This document shows positions 38,622-47,879 of a stretch of 57,284 nt of DNA, piece after piece. A program made the position numbers and the translations under genes. The notes beneath the pieces were generated by a model that made no database searches, was not told where the DNA came from, and saw only the letters and a program-made list of their open reading frames with translations. The first letter of the stretch is position 1; each line of letters opens with the position of its first letter. Origin of the DNA: a bacterium HR10 (GTDB taxonomy: Bacteria; Acidobacteriota; Blastocatellia; HR10); contig BEHM01000022.1 of NCBI GenBank assembly GCA_002923315.1, forward strand, positions 1-57,284, read 5' to 3'.

Positions 38622-39614
38622 CTAATGGGATCCCCCCACTCGGAATATCCGCGCGGGAGAATCCTCCGCATCCTCCCTCAACATCCACAGCAATGCCAGA
38701 GCGAGCACCTTACATCCGGCCACCACATCATCCAAACGGCACTGCTCATCCGGCCGCCGAGCGTATTCGAAGCGTCCCGGACCATAGAGGAGGCATTCCT
38801 CGACTCCACTCCGCCGTATGTGCGCGCAGTCGGGGACTGCAGGGCCCACCACATACTCGGGAGCGCGAACGAGCACGACGCGGATCGCGCGGTCCAGCGC
38901 GCGCACGATGCGCATCTTCTTGAAGACTTCTGCGGAGGTCACGGTTGCGAGCCCGCCTCGCGCGGTCGCAACGTCTTCGGACAGATGTCCGCTTTGAGGA
39001 TCACAGCGCAGACGCTCCACGCCGGAAGCCGCAGCGATGATCACTGCGTCGGTTCGCCCGGCTCGCACCACGCCCATGTCCACCAAGTGCCCTACCCCCG
39101 CCGCTCCCCCGCTCTCGCCATCGGCCGTCGCGCTCACTTCGATCGCGCCATCGAAAGCGATGTGCGCGCGCCGCAATGCCTCGACGGCATAGAGGCCGGC
39201 CGCGAACCCCGCTTTCGCGTCGGCGGCGCCACGCCCGAAGATCCTCCCCTCGCGGATGATCCCGGCGAATGGTTCCACCGTCCATCCTTCGCCGACAGGA
39301 GCGACGTCCATGTGCGCGTTCACATGAACCGTGCGTCCGGGTCCACACCGTGCGAATCGTCCCACGACGTTCACACGCGGAGCGCGCGCGTCGTGAGCCG
39401 GGGATTCAAGGACCGCCAGGTGGGTGACCTCATATCCGAAGCCCACCAATCGCTCGCCGACGAACGCCGCGCACTCGGCATAATGCTCGCCAGGAGGATT
39501 CACCGTTGGGATGCGAATCAGATGCGCCAAGAAGTCGAACATCTCCTCGGCCAACTGGTCCACCTGCGCGAGGAGGCGCACTTCCTCTGGCGTCAAAAGG
39601 GCCGGATGACTCAT
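38622..39614 (-). CDS. Degenerate, shortened M20-family peptidase
   Basis: 330 residues against about 400 for ArgE/DapE/CPG2-type enzymes. The metal-site block VNAHMDVAPVGEGW near residue 97 and GRIFGRGAADAKAGFAAG near 123 are kept. The base motif DEESGG reads DGESGG, so the general-base glutamate is lost. The expected glutamate in IIAExSG is alanine (IIAAASG), and the C-terminal AH metal ligand is AR in GPGRFEYARRPDE. The roughly 100-residue lid domain is also missing. It therefore looks like a pseudoenzyme or a decaying gene, although the frame is intact. It lies between the P1 peptidase and macrodomain genes. Confidence 0.75.
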   Translation of the reverse strand: MSHPALLTPEEVRLLAQVDQLAEEMFDFLAHLIRIPTVNPPGEHYAECAAFVGERLVGFGYEVTHLAVLESPAHDARAPRVNVVGRFARCGPGRTVHVNAHMDVAPVGEGWTVEPFAGIIREGRIFGRGAADAKAGFAAGLYAVEALRRAHIAFDGAIEVSATADGESGGAAGVGHLVDMGVVRAGRTDAVIIAAASGVERLRCDPQSGHLSEDVATARGGLATVTSAEVFKKMRIVRALDRAIRVVLVRAPEYVVGPAVPDCAHIRRSGVEECLLYGPGRFEYARRPDEQCRLDDVVAGCKVLALALLWMLREDAEDSPARIFRVGGSH

Positions 39615-39616
39615 CT

Positions 39617-40201
39617 TCAGGACTCCGCCGCTGGCCCGAAGATTCGATGAAAGGCGTGCAGGAATGCGTCGAGCGTCGGAGGATCAAAAAGGACGAATCG
39701 AATCTCCCGCAGCGAGCTCTCCGGGTGCTCGCGCAGGAAATCGCGCGCGGCCGTCAGAAGGATCTCCGCACAGCGATCGGCGGGGAAGCCGAAGATCCCC
39801 GCGCTGATGGCCGGGAGGGCGAGGCTCGTGAATCCCCGATCGCTCGCGAGCGCGAAACTGGAGAGCGCAGCGGAGCGAAGCTGCTCCTCTTCCCCCTCAT
39901 GTCCGCCGCGCCATATGGGCCCCACGGCATGGATGACGGCGCGACACGGTAACGCGCCCGCGCCGGTGATCGCTGCGCGCCCGGTCGGAACCGGACCATG
40001 CTGGCGCACCCACGCCTCGCTCTCCTGCTGAATCACCGCTCCGCCTTTGCGCACGATCGCCGCCGCGACGCCCCCGCCATGCTGCAGATGCGAATTCGCC
40101 GCATTGACGATCGCATCTACGTGCTCTTCGGTGATGTCCCCCTGAACGAGTCGAATCACGCGCCCGGAAGCGAGCGCGTGTTCTGCTCTCACGACGTTCA
40201 T
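39617..40201 (-). CDS. Macrodomain protein, YmdB/MacroD-like
   Basis: 194 residues from the ATG at 40201, with GGGAGGAG just upstream; a longer open frame runs back into the fumarase gene and is rejected. The ADP-ribose pocket is well kept: VQGDITEEHVDAIVNAANSH near residue 19, then HGGGVAAAIVRKGG, and LPAISAGIFGFPADRCAEI near 129. Such proteins hydrolyse O-acetyl-ADP-ribose or remove ADP-ribose from proteins. It ends 2 bp before the M20-like start and is part of the same minus-strand run. Confidence 0.92.
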   Translation of the reverse strand: MNVVRAEHALASGRVIRLVQGDITEEHVDAIVNAANSHLQHGGGVAAAIVRKGGAVIQQESEAWVRQHGPVPTGRAAITGAGALPCRAVIHAVGPIWRGGHEGEEEQLRSAALSSFALASDRGFTSLALPAISAGIFGFPADRCAEILLTAARDFLREHPESSLREIRFVLFDPPTLDAFLHAFHRIFGPAAES

Positions 40202-40227
40202 CTCTCTCCTCCCGTGCGAACCTCTCA

Positions 40228-41748
40228 TCAGAAGACGGGCTCGGCCAGCTTCTCCAGGAGAACGGCCGAAGCGCGCTCCACGTCCTCGTGGAGCGAATTC
40301 CCGTGCGCGTCCATGGTGACGATGGCCGGGAAATCCTTCACCCGCAGATGCCACATCGCCTCCGGGATCCCGAACTCCAGCAGATGGACATCGAGCACTT
40401 CCTCGATGCATCGAGCGTAATACTGCGCGGCGCCGCCGATGGCGTTCAGATAGACGGCGCCATACTCCTGCATCGCGGCCAGCGTCTTCGGCCCCATGCC
40501 GCCTTTGCCGATCACGGCGCGCACGCCATATCGGCGAATGATCTCGCCCTGATAGGGCTCCTCGCGCATGCTCGTGGTCGGCCCGGCTGCCGTGATGCGC
40601 CACCGCCCGTCCTCGCGCAGGGCGACCGGACCGCAGTGATAGAGAATGGCCCCCTGCAGGTCCACCGGCGGCTCATGCTTCATCAAATGCGCGTGCACAG
40701 CATCGCGCCCGGTGAAGACCTCACCCTGGACGAGCACGACATCACCGACCTTCAACCGACGCACCGTTTCCTCCGAGAGCGGCGCCTGAATCGAGATCTC
40801 CTTCCCGGTCAGCGGCACCCCCTCGACGCGCGCCAATCGCTGCGGATGCTCGTCACGATAGAGCCACCGCGTGATCTCCCCCGTCCGCGCATCCAGCACG
40901 ACCCCCAATCGACGGAAGGCCCAGCAGTCGTACGCGACCGAGACGAAGAAGCTGGCCGGCAGCCGATTGAGCGCCCCGATCTTGCACCCGATGAGCGTCA
41001 CCCGCCCTCCGAACCCCATCGTGCCGATGTTGAGCGTATTCGCCGCCTTGAGAATATACTCCTCTAACCGCGCGAGGTCGGGATCCGGATTCACATCGTC
41101 GAGCGGGCGGAACAATTGGAGTTTCGCATGATGATACCCCGACGCGCGATCTCCGCCGATGCACACGCCGACGGCTCCGGCGCTACAGCCCTGCCCCTGC
41201 GCCTGCCAGATGGCATGCAGGATACACTTGCGCACGCCATCCAAATTGCGATCGGCGCGACCCAAGTGCGGCAACTCGCACGGGAGCGAGTACTGCGCGT
41301 TCTGATTCTCGCACCCCCCGCCCTTGAGGATCAGGCGAACCTCGATCTCCGCGTCATTCTCCCACTGCTCGAAATGAATGATGGGCGTGCCTGGCCCGAG
41401 ATTCGTGCCGCTATTCTTCCCGGTGAGCGAATCCACCGAGTTCGGGCGCAGCTTCCCCAGGCGCGTGGCTTCGGCGATGGCTTCCTCAATCTGCCGCTTC
41501 AGGACGATTTGATTCACTCCGACGGGAACTTTGATCTCGAACGTTGGCATGCCCGTGTCCTGACAGATCGGCCCATCGGCCTCACACGCCATGTCAACGT
41601 TGGTCGCGATCACGGCCAGTGCTTGCGCCGCGCGCGTCCCCGGCTCCTCTTGCTCCAAGGCTGCAGCGATCGCGCGCCGCACATCGGCCGGCAGCGTCGT
41701 CGAAGTCTTCGTGATCAACTCAAGCATGCTCGCCTTGAATGCCCGCAT
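40228..41748 (-). CDS. Class I fumarate hydratase, single chain
   Basis: Iron-sulphur fumarase of about 506 residues with the alpha and beta parts fused, interconverting fumarate and malate in the TCA cycle. The alpha part has ADGPICQDTGMPTFEIKVP near residue 58 and LTGKNSGTNLGPGTPI, with the cluster cysteines in PICQD, LKGGGCENQN and GCSAGAVGVC. The beta part has AGPTTSMREEPY and VIGKGGMG near residue 412. I take the ATG at 41748; a GTG one codon upstream is equally near the GAGGAGGGAGGG site. The macrodomain gene follows after 26 bp. Confidence 0.93.
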   Translation of the reverse strand: MRAFKASMLELITKTSTTLPADVRRAIAAALEQEEPGTRAAQALAVIATNVDMACEADGPICQDTGMPTFEIKVPVGVNQIVLKRQIEEAIAEATRLGKLRPNSVDSLTGKNSGTNLGPGTPIIHFEQWENDAEIEVRLILKGGGCENQNAQYSLPCELPHLGRADRNLDGVRKCILHAIWQAQGQGCSAGAVGVCIGGDRASGYHHAKLQLFRPLDDVNPDPDLARLEEYILKAANTLNIGTMGFGGRVTLIGCKIGALNRLPASFFVSVAYDCWAFRRLGVVLDARTGEITRWLYRDEHPQRLARVEGVPLTGKEISIQAPLSEETVRRLKVGDVVLVQGEVFTGRDAVHAHLMKHEPPVDLQGAILYHCGPVALREDGRWRITAAGPTTSMREEPYQGEIIRRYGVRAVIGKGGMGPKTLAAMQEYGAVYLNAIGGAAQYYARCIEEVLDVHLLEFGIPEAMWHLRVKDFPAIVTMDAHGNSLHEDVERASAVLLEKLAEPVF

Positions 41749-41751
41749 CAC

Positions 41752-42086
41752 CGCCCTCCCTCCTCATAAGATCCCCGGCGCGCCCTCATCTCAGGAGGCG
41801 TGAGCTGCAGCGACGGCCGCTGGGACGGTCGGAAGATGGGAGCCCGCGCGTGACGCTCCCGCTCAACGGGGAGGCGGGGCTCTGAAGACTGAATCGGCAC
41901 CTCCTTATCCATCGTCCCGCTGCTCACGTCGAAGCAGGCCACGATCTTCGCTGCGGGTTCGCATCCCCTCTTTCTCCACAAAGGAGGGTTATACCACAAA
42001 GCTTGCCGCGAAGGAACCCCATCAGCGATGGCCGATGAAAGGCGGGCAGCACTCGCTGATAGACGCAGCGGGGCGAGGGGAAGACG
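41752..42086. other. Gap upstream of fumarase
   Basis: 335 bp between divergent genes. On the minus strand a TATAAC box at 41988-41993 could start a leader of about 230 nt for fumarase. Within it, an ATG at 41909-41911 opens a 54-codon frame (MDKEVPIQSSEPRLPVERER and on) whose TGA overlaps the fumarase start. Its composition is not clearly protein-like. I see no riboswitch fold that I can name. Confidence 0.3.
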
Positions 42087-42095
42087 TGCTACACT
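42087..42095 (+). promoter_or_regulatory. Extended -10 for the methyltransferase gene
   Basis: TGCTACACT has the TGn extension plus a TACACT hexamer, which ends 9 nt before the ATG at 42105. No ribosome-binding site is present in the 9 nt, so a leaderless mRNA is likely. The -35 region is poor, as is common for extended -10 promoters. Confidence 0.45.
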
Positions 42096-42104
42096 GTTGT
42101 CCCG

Positions 42105-42773
42105 ATGAATCATGGGAAGCGACAGGGGAGGCTCAGCCAACGCTGGCACGCGTGGGTGATGGCGCGGGTGAGTGCATATGCCGACGCGCACCTGCGACCG
42201 TACAAGGAAAAGCTTCTGGCCGGACTTCGCGGACGCGTCTTGGAGATCGGGCCGGGCACGGGGCCAAACCTCCGGTACTATCCCGCGCACGTCCGATGGA
42301 TCGGGGTCGAGCCGAATCCCTTCATGCATCGCTATCTGCGAGCCGAAGTCGAACGACAGCAGGTGAACGCAGCGCTCATCGTGGGATGGGCCGAACAGCT
42401 CGCGCTGGAAGACGAGAGCGTGGATGCGGTCGTGAGCACCCACGTGCTCTGCACGGTGTCGGATCCGGAACGCGCGCTGCGCGAGATCCTGCGCGTGCTG
42501 GTGCCTGGTGGGAGATTTCTCTTCATCGAACATGTGGCGGCTCCGGCAGGCACCCGTCTCCGCCGATGGCAAGAGCGAGCGCGTCCTTTGTGGAAGCGAT
42601 TCACCGCCGGGTGTCATCCGGATCGGGAGACGGATCGAATCATCAGCACGGTGGGCTTCGAGCGCGTGTTCCTGCAGCGGCTCCTGCTTCCCGTCCCTTT
42701 GGTCGCCCCTCACATCGTGGGTGTGGCGATCAAGCGCGCTGCTGTGGGCGTTTCAATCCCTTACCCCCACTGA
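42105..42773 (+). CDS. Class I SAM-dependent methyltransferase
   Basis: 222 residues. Motif I is RVLEIGPGTGPNLRYYP near residue 44, motif II includes WIGVEPNPFMHRYL, and motif IV/post-I is DAVVSTHVLCTVSDPERALR. VLVPGGRFLFIEHVAA near 131 is motif V. The overall layout resembles the METTL7/thiol methyltransferase-like and UbiE-like group; the substrate is unknown. The last 13 bp overlap the convergent purK gene. The ATG has no ribosome-binding site but lies 9 nt after an extended -10. Confidence 0.87.
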   Translation: MNHGKRQGRLSQRWHAWVMARVSAYADAHLRPYKEKLLAGLRGRVLEIGPGTGPNLRYYPAHVRWIGVEPNPFMHRYLRAEVERQQVNAALIVGWAEQLALEDESVDAVVSTHVLCTVSDPERALREILRVLVPGGRFLFIEHVAAPAGTRLRRWQERARPLWKRFTAGCHPDRETDRIISTVGFERVFLQRLLLPVPLVAPHIVGVAIKRAAVGVSIPYPH

Positions 42774-43924
42774 AGCTGCCCTCGCGCCCGACGAGCGAGA
42801 TCGAGCGCTTCATCCACATTCTCGGCCAGAACCGTCAAGTGTCCCATCTTCCGACCCGGACGCGCCTCCTTCTTCCCATACAGATGCACCCGCACGCGCG
42901 GATCCTCCAGGATGCGCTCCACGCCCATCAACCGATGGCCCCGCCCATCCCCGAGCAGATTGACCATCACAGCCGGAGAGCGCAGCAGCGGCGCGACGAT
43001 CGGCAGCCCACAGATCGCCCGCACATGGTTCTCAAACTGGGAGACCATGCACGCGTCGAGCGTGTAATGCCCGGAATTATGAGGTCGCGGAGCGATCTCG
43101 TTGACGAGCAGGCGATCCTCCCGCAAGAACATCTCGACGCAATACACGCCCACAATCCGGAGATGCTCCCCGATCGCCCGAACGATCTGGCGCGCTTCCT
43201 CTTCGACCCGTGGGGACACGCGGGCCGGGACCAACGAGGTGTCTAGGATGTTATTCACATGCGTGTTCTCGACGAGCGGATAGGTCACCAGGGTTCCGCG
43301 CTCATCTCGAACGCCGATCATGCTCACTTCTTTCGCAAAGGACACCCATTGCTCCCAAATCATCGGAGGACCTTCGGTCGGGCTCCCCCGCGCGTGCGCG
43401 GTCAATCGTCCGAAAGCCTCCCGCGCCTCCTCCAGCGTGCGAACGACGATTTGTCCCTTTCCGTCATATCCTCCGGAGACCGCCTTGAGCACAGCCGGGA
43501 AGCCGATCTCGCGAGCTGCGCGCTCGACGTCCTCTACAGACGCAACGGCCCGAAAGGCCGGAACGCCGATGCCCAGACTGGCGACGAACGTCTTCTCGCG
43601 CAACCGATGCTGCGTGATGGCGAGGACGGCGCTTGAGGGATGAACCCGCCGGCCCTCTGCTTCCAGCGCTCGAACCGATGTGGCCGAGACGTTCTCGAAC
43701 TCATACGTGAGGACATCGGCAGCTCGCCCGAGCTGCCGAACGGCCTCCAGATCATCATACGGGGCCACGATCTGTGCATCGGCGACTTGACCGCACGGCG
43801 ATTCCGGCTCCGGGTCCAGGGTGATCACGCGATACCCCATGCGCTTGGCCTCCAGCGCGAGCATGCGCCCGAGTTGCCCTCCTCCCAGGATACCGATCGT
43901 CTGCCCAGGCCCAATGAGCGTCAC
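42761..43924 (-). CDS. purK: 5-(carboxyamino)imidazole ribonucleotide synthase
   Basis: ATP-grasp enzyme of purine synthesis that carboxylates AIR to N5-CAIR. 387 residues from a GTG start. The N-terminal [20 protein letters not shown] near residue 10, [18 protein letters not shown] near 150 (ATP-binding) and [19 protein letters not shown] near 265 are all family blocks. The GTG overlaps the purE stop (GTGA), with GAGGAGG 7 nt upstream, which fixes the start. A longer frame in the same phase overlaps purE and is rejected. It lies directly after purE as usual. Confidence 0.95.
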   Translation of the reverse strand: MTLIGPGQTIGILGGGQLGRMLALEAKRMGYRVITLDPEPESPCGQVADAQIVAPYDDLEAVRQLGRAADVLTYEFENVSATSVRALEAEGRRVHPSSAVLAITQHRLREKTFVASLGIGVPAFRAVASVEDVERAAREIGFPAVLKAVSGGYDGKGQIVVRTLEEAREAFGRLTAHARGSPTEGPPMIWEQWVSFAKEVSMIGVRDERGTLVTYPLVENTHVNNILDTSLVPARVSPRVEEEARQIVRAIGEHLRIVGVYCVEMFLREDRLLVNEIAPRPHNSGHYTLDACMVSQFENHVRAICGLPIVAPLLRSPAVMVNLLGDGRGHRLMGVERILEDPRVRVHLYGKKEARPGRKMGHLTVLAENVDEALDLARRARGQLQWG

Positions 43925-44424
43925 GCTGATTCCTCCTCGATCCTCATCTGCAAGACTTCGTTCTTCATCGCTTCCACATAGGCCGCGAGACGGTCGGCGA
44001 TCTCCGGATACTTGATGGCCAGGATGCGCGCGGCCATCAATCCCGCGTTTCTCGCATTGCCGATGGCGACGGTGGCGACGGGCACGCCCGCCGGCATCTG
44101 CACGATCGAGAGCAAGGAATCGAGCCCCCGGAGCGCCTTCGATTCGACAGGGACCCCGATGACGGGCAGGATCGTCTTGGCCGCCGTCATCCCCGGCAAG
44201 TGTGCCGCTCCGCCAGCTCCCGCGATGATGACCTCCAAGCCGCGCGCGCGCGCCGTCTCCGCGTACTCGAACATCAGATCTGGCGTCCGATGGGCCGAGA
44301 CGATGCGCACCTCGCACGGGATGCCCAACTCTCGCAAGACGTCCACCGCGCCGCGCATCGTCTCCCAGTCCGATCGGCTCCCCATAATGACGCCGACCAG
44401 AGGTCGCTCGCTCCGTCTCTCCAT
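43921..44424 (-). CDS. purE: N5-CAIR mutase PurE
   Basis: Converts N5-CAIR to CAIR in purine synthesis. 167 residues. [21 protein letters not shown] near residue 10 is the signature for substrate binding. [17 protein letters not shown] carries the conserved SAHR, and [16 protein letters not shown] completes the active site. The ATG at 44424 has GGGAGG 7 nt upstream; an open frame that runs on to 45183 crosses the divergent Crp-like gene and is rejected. It forms a two-gene unit with purK. Confidence 0.95.
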   Translation of the reverse strand: MERRSERPLVGVIMGSRSDWETMRGAVDVLRELGIPCEVRIVSAHRTPDLMFEYAETARARGLEVIIAGAGGAAHLPGMTAAKTILPVIGVPVESKALRGLDSLLSIVQMPAGVPVATVAIGNARNAGLMAARILAIKYPEIADRLAAYVEAMKNEVLQMRIEEESA

Positions 44425-44512
44425 GGTGACCTCCCGCTCCATCTGCGAATTTGCGGGCGCGTCGCACACCCGTCGCGACGTCTCCCAAAGCCGCTTTATC
44501 TTACCCCACGTC

Positions 44513-44541
44513 TTCCCTCCCGGGGAAGTCTCGCGTATGAT
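44513..44541 (+). promoter_or_regulatory. Candidate promoter for the Crp-like gene
   Basis: TTCCCT (44513-44518) and TATGAT (44536-44541) are separated by 17 nt. The -10 is strong, and it ends 9 nt before the ATG at 44551. No ribosome-binding site is present, again suggesting a leaderless mRNA. Confidence 0.45.
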
Positions 44542-44550
44542 CTTCTGCTC

Positions 44551-45222
44551 ATGCTCGCGCTCAATGCCGTTTGGTTTGTGACTGCTGGCGCCTGGAGCGC
44601 GGACCTGGTGCGCGCGCTCGTGGTGCATCCCTGGCCGGTGGACTTCGTCCGGCGGGGGCTGTACATCTACTTCCCCGAAGAGGCCCGCGAGTATGTCTAT
44701 CTGGTGAGCGCCGGACGCTTGCGACTCACGCGCCTGGAGGCGACGGGGCAGGAGAAGACGATCGCCATACTCGGCCCCGATGCTCTCTTCGGCGAGCTTC
44801 CCGAAGGGCCGCGAGAGTTCGTGCTCGAAGCCCTGGAAGACCTCACCGTGAAGACGGTGGAGCGTCGGGCTCTGGATGAACGCGCGGCCTCCATCATGCG
44901 AATAGCGGTCCCTTCCGAAGGGGGAGAGATCGCCCTGACTCTGCCACCCGCACGATTGCTGTATACGGCACCGCGCCCTCGCCTCGCGCGCGTGCTCCTG
45001 CAATTGGCTGAGGAATACGGAGTGCCAACGCTCGACAAGCAGCTGATCGTCCCGGTGAAGCTGACCGCTCGCGCTCTGATGCATCTGACCTGCCTTTCGG
45101 AAGAAGCTGTGCGGGAGGCCCTGGAGATGCTCCTGGCCGAACGCACGATCGCCTTCGAGGGGAGACGCCTCTTCATCCGCCATCGCGCGGAACTCGAACG
45201 AGTGGCTGAGAGCAACGTATGA
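44551..45222 (+). CDS. Crp/Fnr-type transcription regulator
   Basis: 223 residues. The N-terminal half is a cyclic-nucleotide-binding-like beta-roll, [20 protein letters not shown] near residue 49 followed by [20 protein letters not shown]. The usual cAMP phosphate-binding cassette is only partly matched, so the ligand is open. The C-terminal winged helix has [20 protein letters not shown] near residue 171. There are no Fnr-type cysteine clusters. It is divergent from purEK and overlaps the lipoprotein gene by 4 nt, so the lipoprotein could be part of its response. Confidence 0.82.
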   Translation: MLALNAVWFVTAGAWSADLVRALVVHPWPVDFVRRGLYIYFPEEAREYVYLVSAGRLRLTRLEATGQEKTIAILGPDALFGELPEGPREFVLEALEDLTVKTVERRALDERAASIMRIAVPSEGGEIALTLPPARLLYTAPRPRLARVLLQLAEEYGVPTLDKQLIVPVKLTARALMHLTCLSEEAVREALEMLLAERTIAFEGRRLFIRHRAELERVAESNV

Positions 45223-45854
45223 GCGTGCGAGGGGAACATGACGCGCGCTGCAGATTGAAGCTCGCCGTGTCCGGGATATTGCTCGGCCTCTGCGGCCTCC
45301 TCCCGGCCTGTGCTCCGCCGTTTCGCGCCCCCATGCCGATCCGCCTCCCGGCGGGGAGTCCGAGTGCAGAAGCGGAGACGGCGGACCTCAGGATTCGCGC
45401 CGTCGCGCTCGTGGACGAGGAAGCGCAGTTGGAACTTTTTCGGGCGAATCTGCTCTTGGCCGGCCTGCTGCCGCTCCACCTGGAGATGACGAATCGCGGC
45501 GATGCAGCGGTCGAGCTGCACCGCGCGCGTGTGGAGATTCGGGATGAACGAGGAGATCGCCTCATCCTGCGCACGCCCGAGCGCGCACTCCGGCAGCTCT
45601 TCGACTACTACGACGTGACGGCCTATCGGATCGCCTCACGCGCGGAGCTGGAGCAGGCGTTCCGCGCGCTCGCCTTCACCTTCAAGCCCGCACTGGCCCC
45701 TGGAGAGACGCGGCGCGGCATGCTCTTCCTCGCTCTCCCTGGGGAGCCGGGTCCACGCCACCCCCCGACGGCGCTCACGCTGACGTTCACAGCGCTGCGT
45801 CGGGAGCGTTCATCGGAGGCCTTCTCTCTCACCCTGCACCTGGCGATACGATGA
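45219..45854 (+). CDS. Predicted lipoprotein, unknown function
   Basis: 211 residues. The N-terminal signal ends in the lipobox LLPAC (cysteine near residue 31). The mature part has two beta-rich segments, the first [20 protein letters not shown] and the second [20 protein letters not shown], which look like an Ig-like or DUF4352-type sandwich. No family is firmly recognised. It starts within the stop of the Crp-like gene (ATGA), so it is translated with it. Confidence 0.75.
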   Translation: MSVRGEHDARCRLKLAVSGILLGLCGLLPACAPPFRAPMPIRLPAGSPSAEAETADLRIRAVALVDEEAQLELFRANLLLAGLLPLHLEMTNRGDAAVELHRARVEIRDERGDRLILRTPERALRQLFDYYDVTAYRIASRAELEQAFRALAFTFKPALAPGETRRGMLFLALPGEPGPRHPPTALTLTFTALRRERSSEAFSLTLHLAIR

Positions 45855-45893
45855 GCCCGATCCGTCCCCCTTCAGAAGGACGCCGCCCCCGAC

Positions 45894-47024
45894 TCACCGC
45901 TCGCGCCGATGGAGCTCCATCAAGCGGATGAAGTCATCGAAGAGATAGAGGGCATCATGCGGACCAGGTGACGCCTCCGGATGGTACTGCACGGAGAAGA
46001 TGGGATACGCTCGATGGCGCATGCCTTCGAGCGTCCCATCGTTCAGATTGATGTGCGTCGGCTCCACCTCCGGCGGCAGCGTCTCCGCAGCCACGGCGAA
46101 TCCGTGATTGTGCGCCGTGATCTCCACGCGCCCCGTGCGCAAATTCTTCACCGGCTGATTCCCACCTCGATGACCGAACTTGAGCTTGTACGTGCGCCCG
46201 CCGAAGGCCAGACCGAGCAGCTGATGCCCCAGGCAGATGCCGAAGATCGGCACGCGTCCGATCAACCGTCGGATGTTCGCGACGATGCCGGTGAGGGGTT
46301 CGGGATCGCCCGGCCCATTGGAGAGAAAGACCCCATCGGGCTTCAGCGCGAGCACATCATCGGCCGATGTGTGCGCGGGCACGACCGTCACCCAACACCC
46401 GCGCGCGGCCAGTTGCCGCAGGATGTTGAACTTCACGCCGAAATCGTACGCCACCACGTGAAAGCGCATGGGCTGAGCGCCTCTTGAATCATTCGCCGGG
46501 TCCAGGCGCGCTGCCCACTCGTTCCACACATAGGGATGCTCGCACGTGACGCGACTCGCTAGATCCAAGCCGAGCATCGGAGGTGCTGCTCGCGCCCGCC
46601 GCACGGCCTCCTCGGCATCGAGCGTCTGCGTCGAGAGGCACGCCCGCATCGCTCCCCGCTCCCGAATATGTCGAACCAGCGCCCGCGTATCAATCTCGGC
46701 GATGCCGACAATGCCGTAGTGCTTCATGTAATCGTCGAGGCTGGCCTCGGCCCGCCAACTGCTGAACACCCGCGAATATTCGCGCACGACGAACCCCTCG
46801 ACGAACGGGCGTCGCGACTCGATGTCGGCGCGGTTGACCCCATAGTTGCCGATGTGCGGATAAGTCATGACGACGATCTGCCCGGCATAAGAGGGATCGG
46901 TCAGGATCTCCTGATACCCCGTCATCGAGGTGTTGAAGACGATCTCTCCCGTGCGCTCGCCGTCAGCCCCGAAGGCTTCCCCTCGATACACCGTCCCATC
47001 TTCGAGCGCGAGAATCGCTTCCAT
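45894..47024 (-). CDS. carA: Carbamoyl-phosphate synthase small subunit
   Basis: Glutamine amidotransferase subunit supplying ammonia for carbamoyl phosphate (arginine and pyrimidine synthesis). 376 residues. The N-terminal [20 protein letters not shown] is the family block. The class I amidotransferase domain has [10 protein letters not shown], the nucleophile in [16 protein letters not shown] near residue 265 and the histidine-glutamate in [14 protein letters not shown]. It is preceded by yip1-like and lepB genes with gaps of 18 and 6 bp. The next gene downstream is convergent, so carB is not adjacent. GAGGGAG precedes the ATG. Confidence 0.95.
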   Translation of the reverse strand: MEAILALEDGTVYRGEAFGADGERTGEIVFNTSMTGYQEILTDPSYAGQIVVMTYPHIGNYGVNRADIESRRPFVEGFVVREYSRVFSSWRAEASLDDYMKHYGIVGIAEIDTRALVRHIRERGAMRACLSTQTLDAEEAVRRARAAPPMLGLDLASRVTCEHPYVWNEWAARLDPANDSRGAQPMRFHVVAYDFGVKFNILRQLAARGCWVTVVPAHTSADDVLALKPDGVFLSNGPGDPEPLTGIVANIRRLIGRVPIFGICLGHQLLGLAFGGRTYKLKFGHRGGNQPVKNLRTGRVEITAHNHGFAVAAETLPPEVEPTHINLNDGTLEGMRHRAYPIFSVQYHPEASPGPHDALYLFDDFIRLMELHRRER

Positions 47025-47042
47025 ACTGGCTCCCTCAGACCA

Positions 47043-47873
47043 TCAAGGTGATGTCGCCGATGGAGGCTTCGATACCGATCCGGCCTCGACATCCGACTCC
47101 ACGGCGGCCCCTTCACCGACCGACTCCGCCCCCCCATGAATGTCTGTCGCCTGCCCCTCCGATCCCGTCCCCTCGTCCCGCGCGACGCGCCACGCGCGAT
47201 GGAAGTACGGCGTCAGCAGCTGATGGCCGATGAGCACGAGCATCGGCGAGGCTGCCACGAGGACGAGCCGTTTGCCCACAATTGGGGCGGCCAGAAGCGA
47301 GACGAGCGCAGGAAGCAAGACGGCCAGCACCCGCCCGACCGACAGCGGAAAGATCTGCCGCAACGTGCACCCCATGAGGAAGGCGAAGGGGGGAAGCACG
47401 GCGACCCCCAACGCGGCCTCATATCGAGGCGTCTCCGCAGAGAACACCACGAGTGCCGGAACGACCATCACCCCGTGAGCGATCGCCCATCCGTAGAGCG
47501 CCGCGCCCAGGACCTGACGATACCGCCGGCGCCAGAGTACGAGCAAAGGCTCCCGCACGGAGAACGCGTTTCCGAAGAGGAGAACAGCAGGGACGAAGAT
47601 CCCCCCAACGAGAACGAGCCATCCAATCCCCTCACGCGCCGCGACGCTCAGCGCCCCCCAGAGATAGCGCGCCGACAGGGCATCCCAATGCCCGCGCGGG
47701 CTCAGGAGATACCGAACCTGCTCGAACACGCCCGTCAGCCGACTCTCATAAAGCACCGTGAGTCCGAAAGCCACAAGGGCCATGCCCCCAATCTCCGACC
47801 AACCGATCGGACGCGCGAACACCCGCGGCGGCGTGCAGACCACCTCACTTGTGATGCGAATCACCCGGGACAC
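47043..47873 (-). CDS. Yip1-like membrane protein
   Basis: 276 residues with five or six hydrophobic segments, for example MALVAFGLTVLYES, LVLVGGIFVPAVLLFGNAF and VLPPFAFLMGCTLRQIFPL. The layout is that of the YIP1/DUF1282-like family, whose bacterial role is unknown. The last 45 residues form a hydrophilic, glycine- and glutamate-rich tail. It lies between lepB and carA in one operon. Confidence 0.7.
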   Translation of the reverse strand: MSRVIRITSEVVCTPPRVFARPIGWSEIGGMALVAFGLTVLYESRLTGVFEQVRYLLSPRGHWDALSARYLWGALSVAAREGIGWLVLVGGIFVPAVLLFGNAFSVREPLLVLWRRRYRQVLGAALYGWAIAHGVMVVPALVVFSAETPRYEAALGVAVLPPFAFLMGCTLRQIFPLSVGRVLAVLLPALVSLLAAPIVGKRLVLVAASPMLVLIGHQLLTPYFHRAWRVARDEGTGSEGQATDIHGGAESVGEGAAVESDVEAGSVSKPPSATSP

Positions 47874-47879
47874 ATCGGG

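Noticed and set aside
41748-42713. Long minus-strand open frame upstream of fumarase, over 300 codons
   Set aside because: Most of it lies antisense to the methyltransferase gene, which has clear SAM-binding motifs. Only the last 54 codons fall in the gap, and they are treated as a weak leader-peptide candidate.
43921-45183. Extension of purE to 45183
   Set aside because: It crosses the Crp-like gene and starts without a ribosome-binding site. PurE homologues begin at [11 protein letters not shown], where GGGAGG is well placed.
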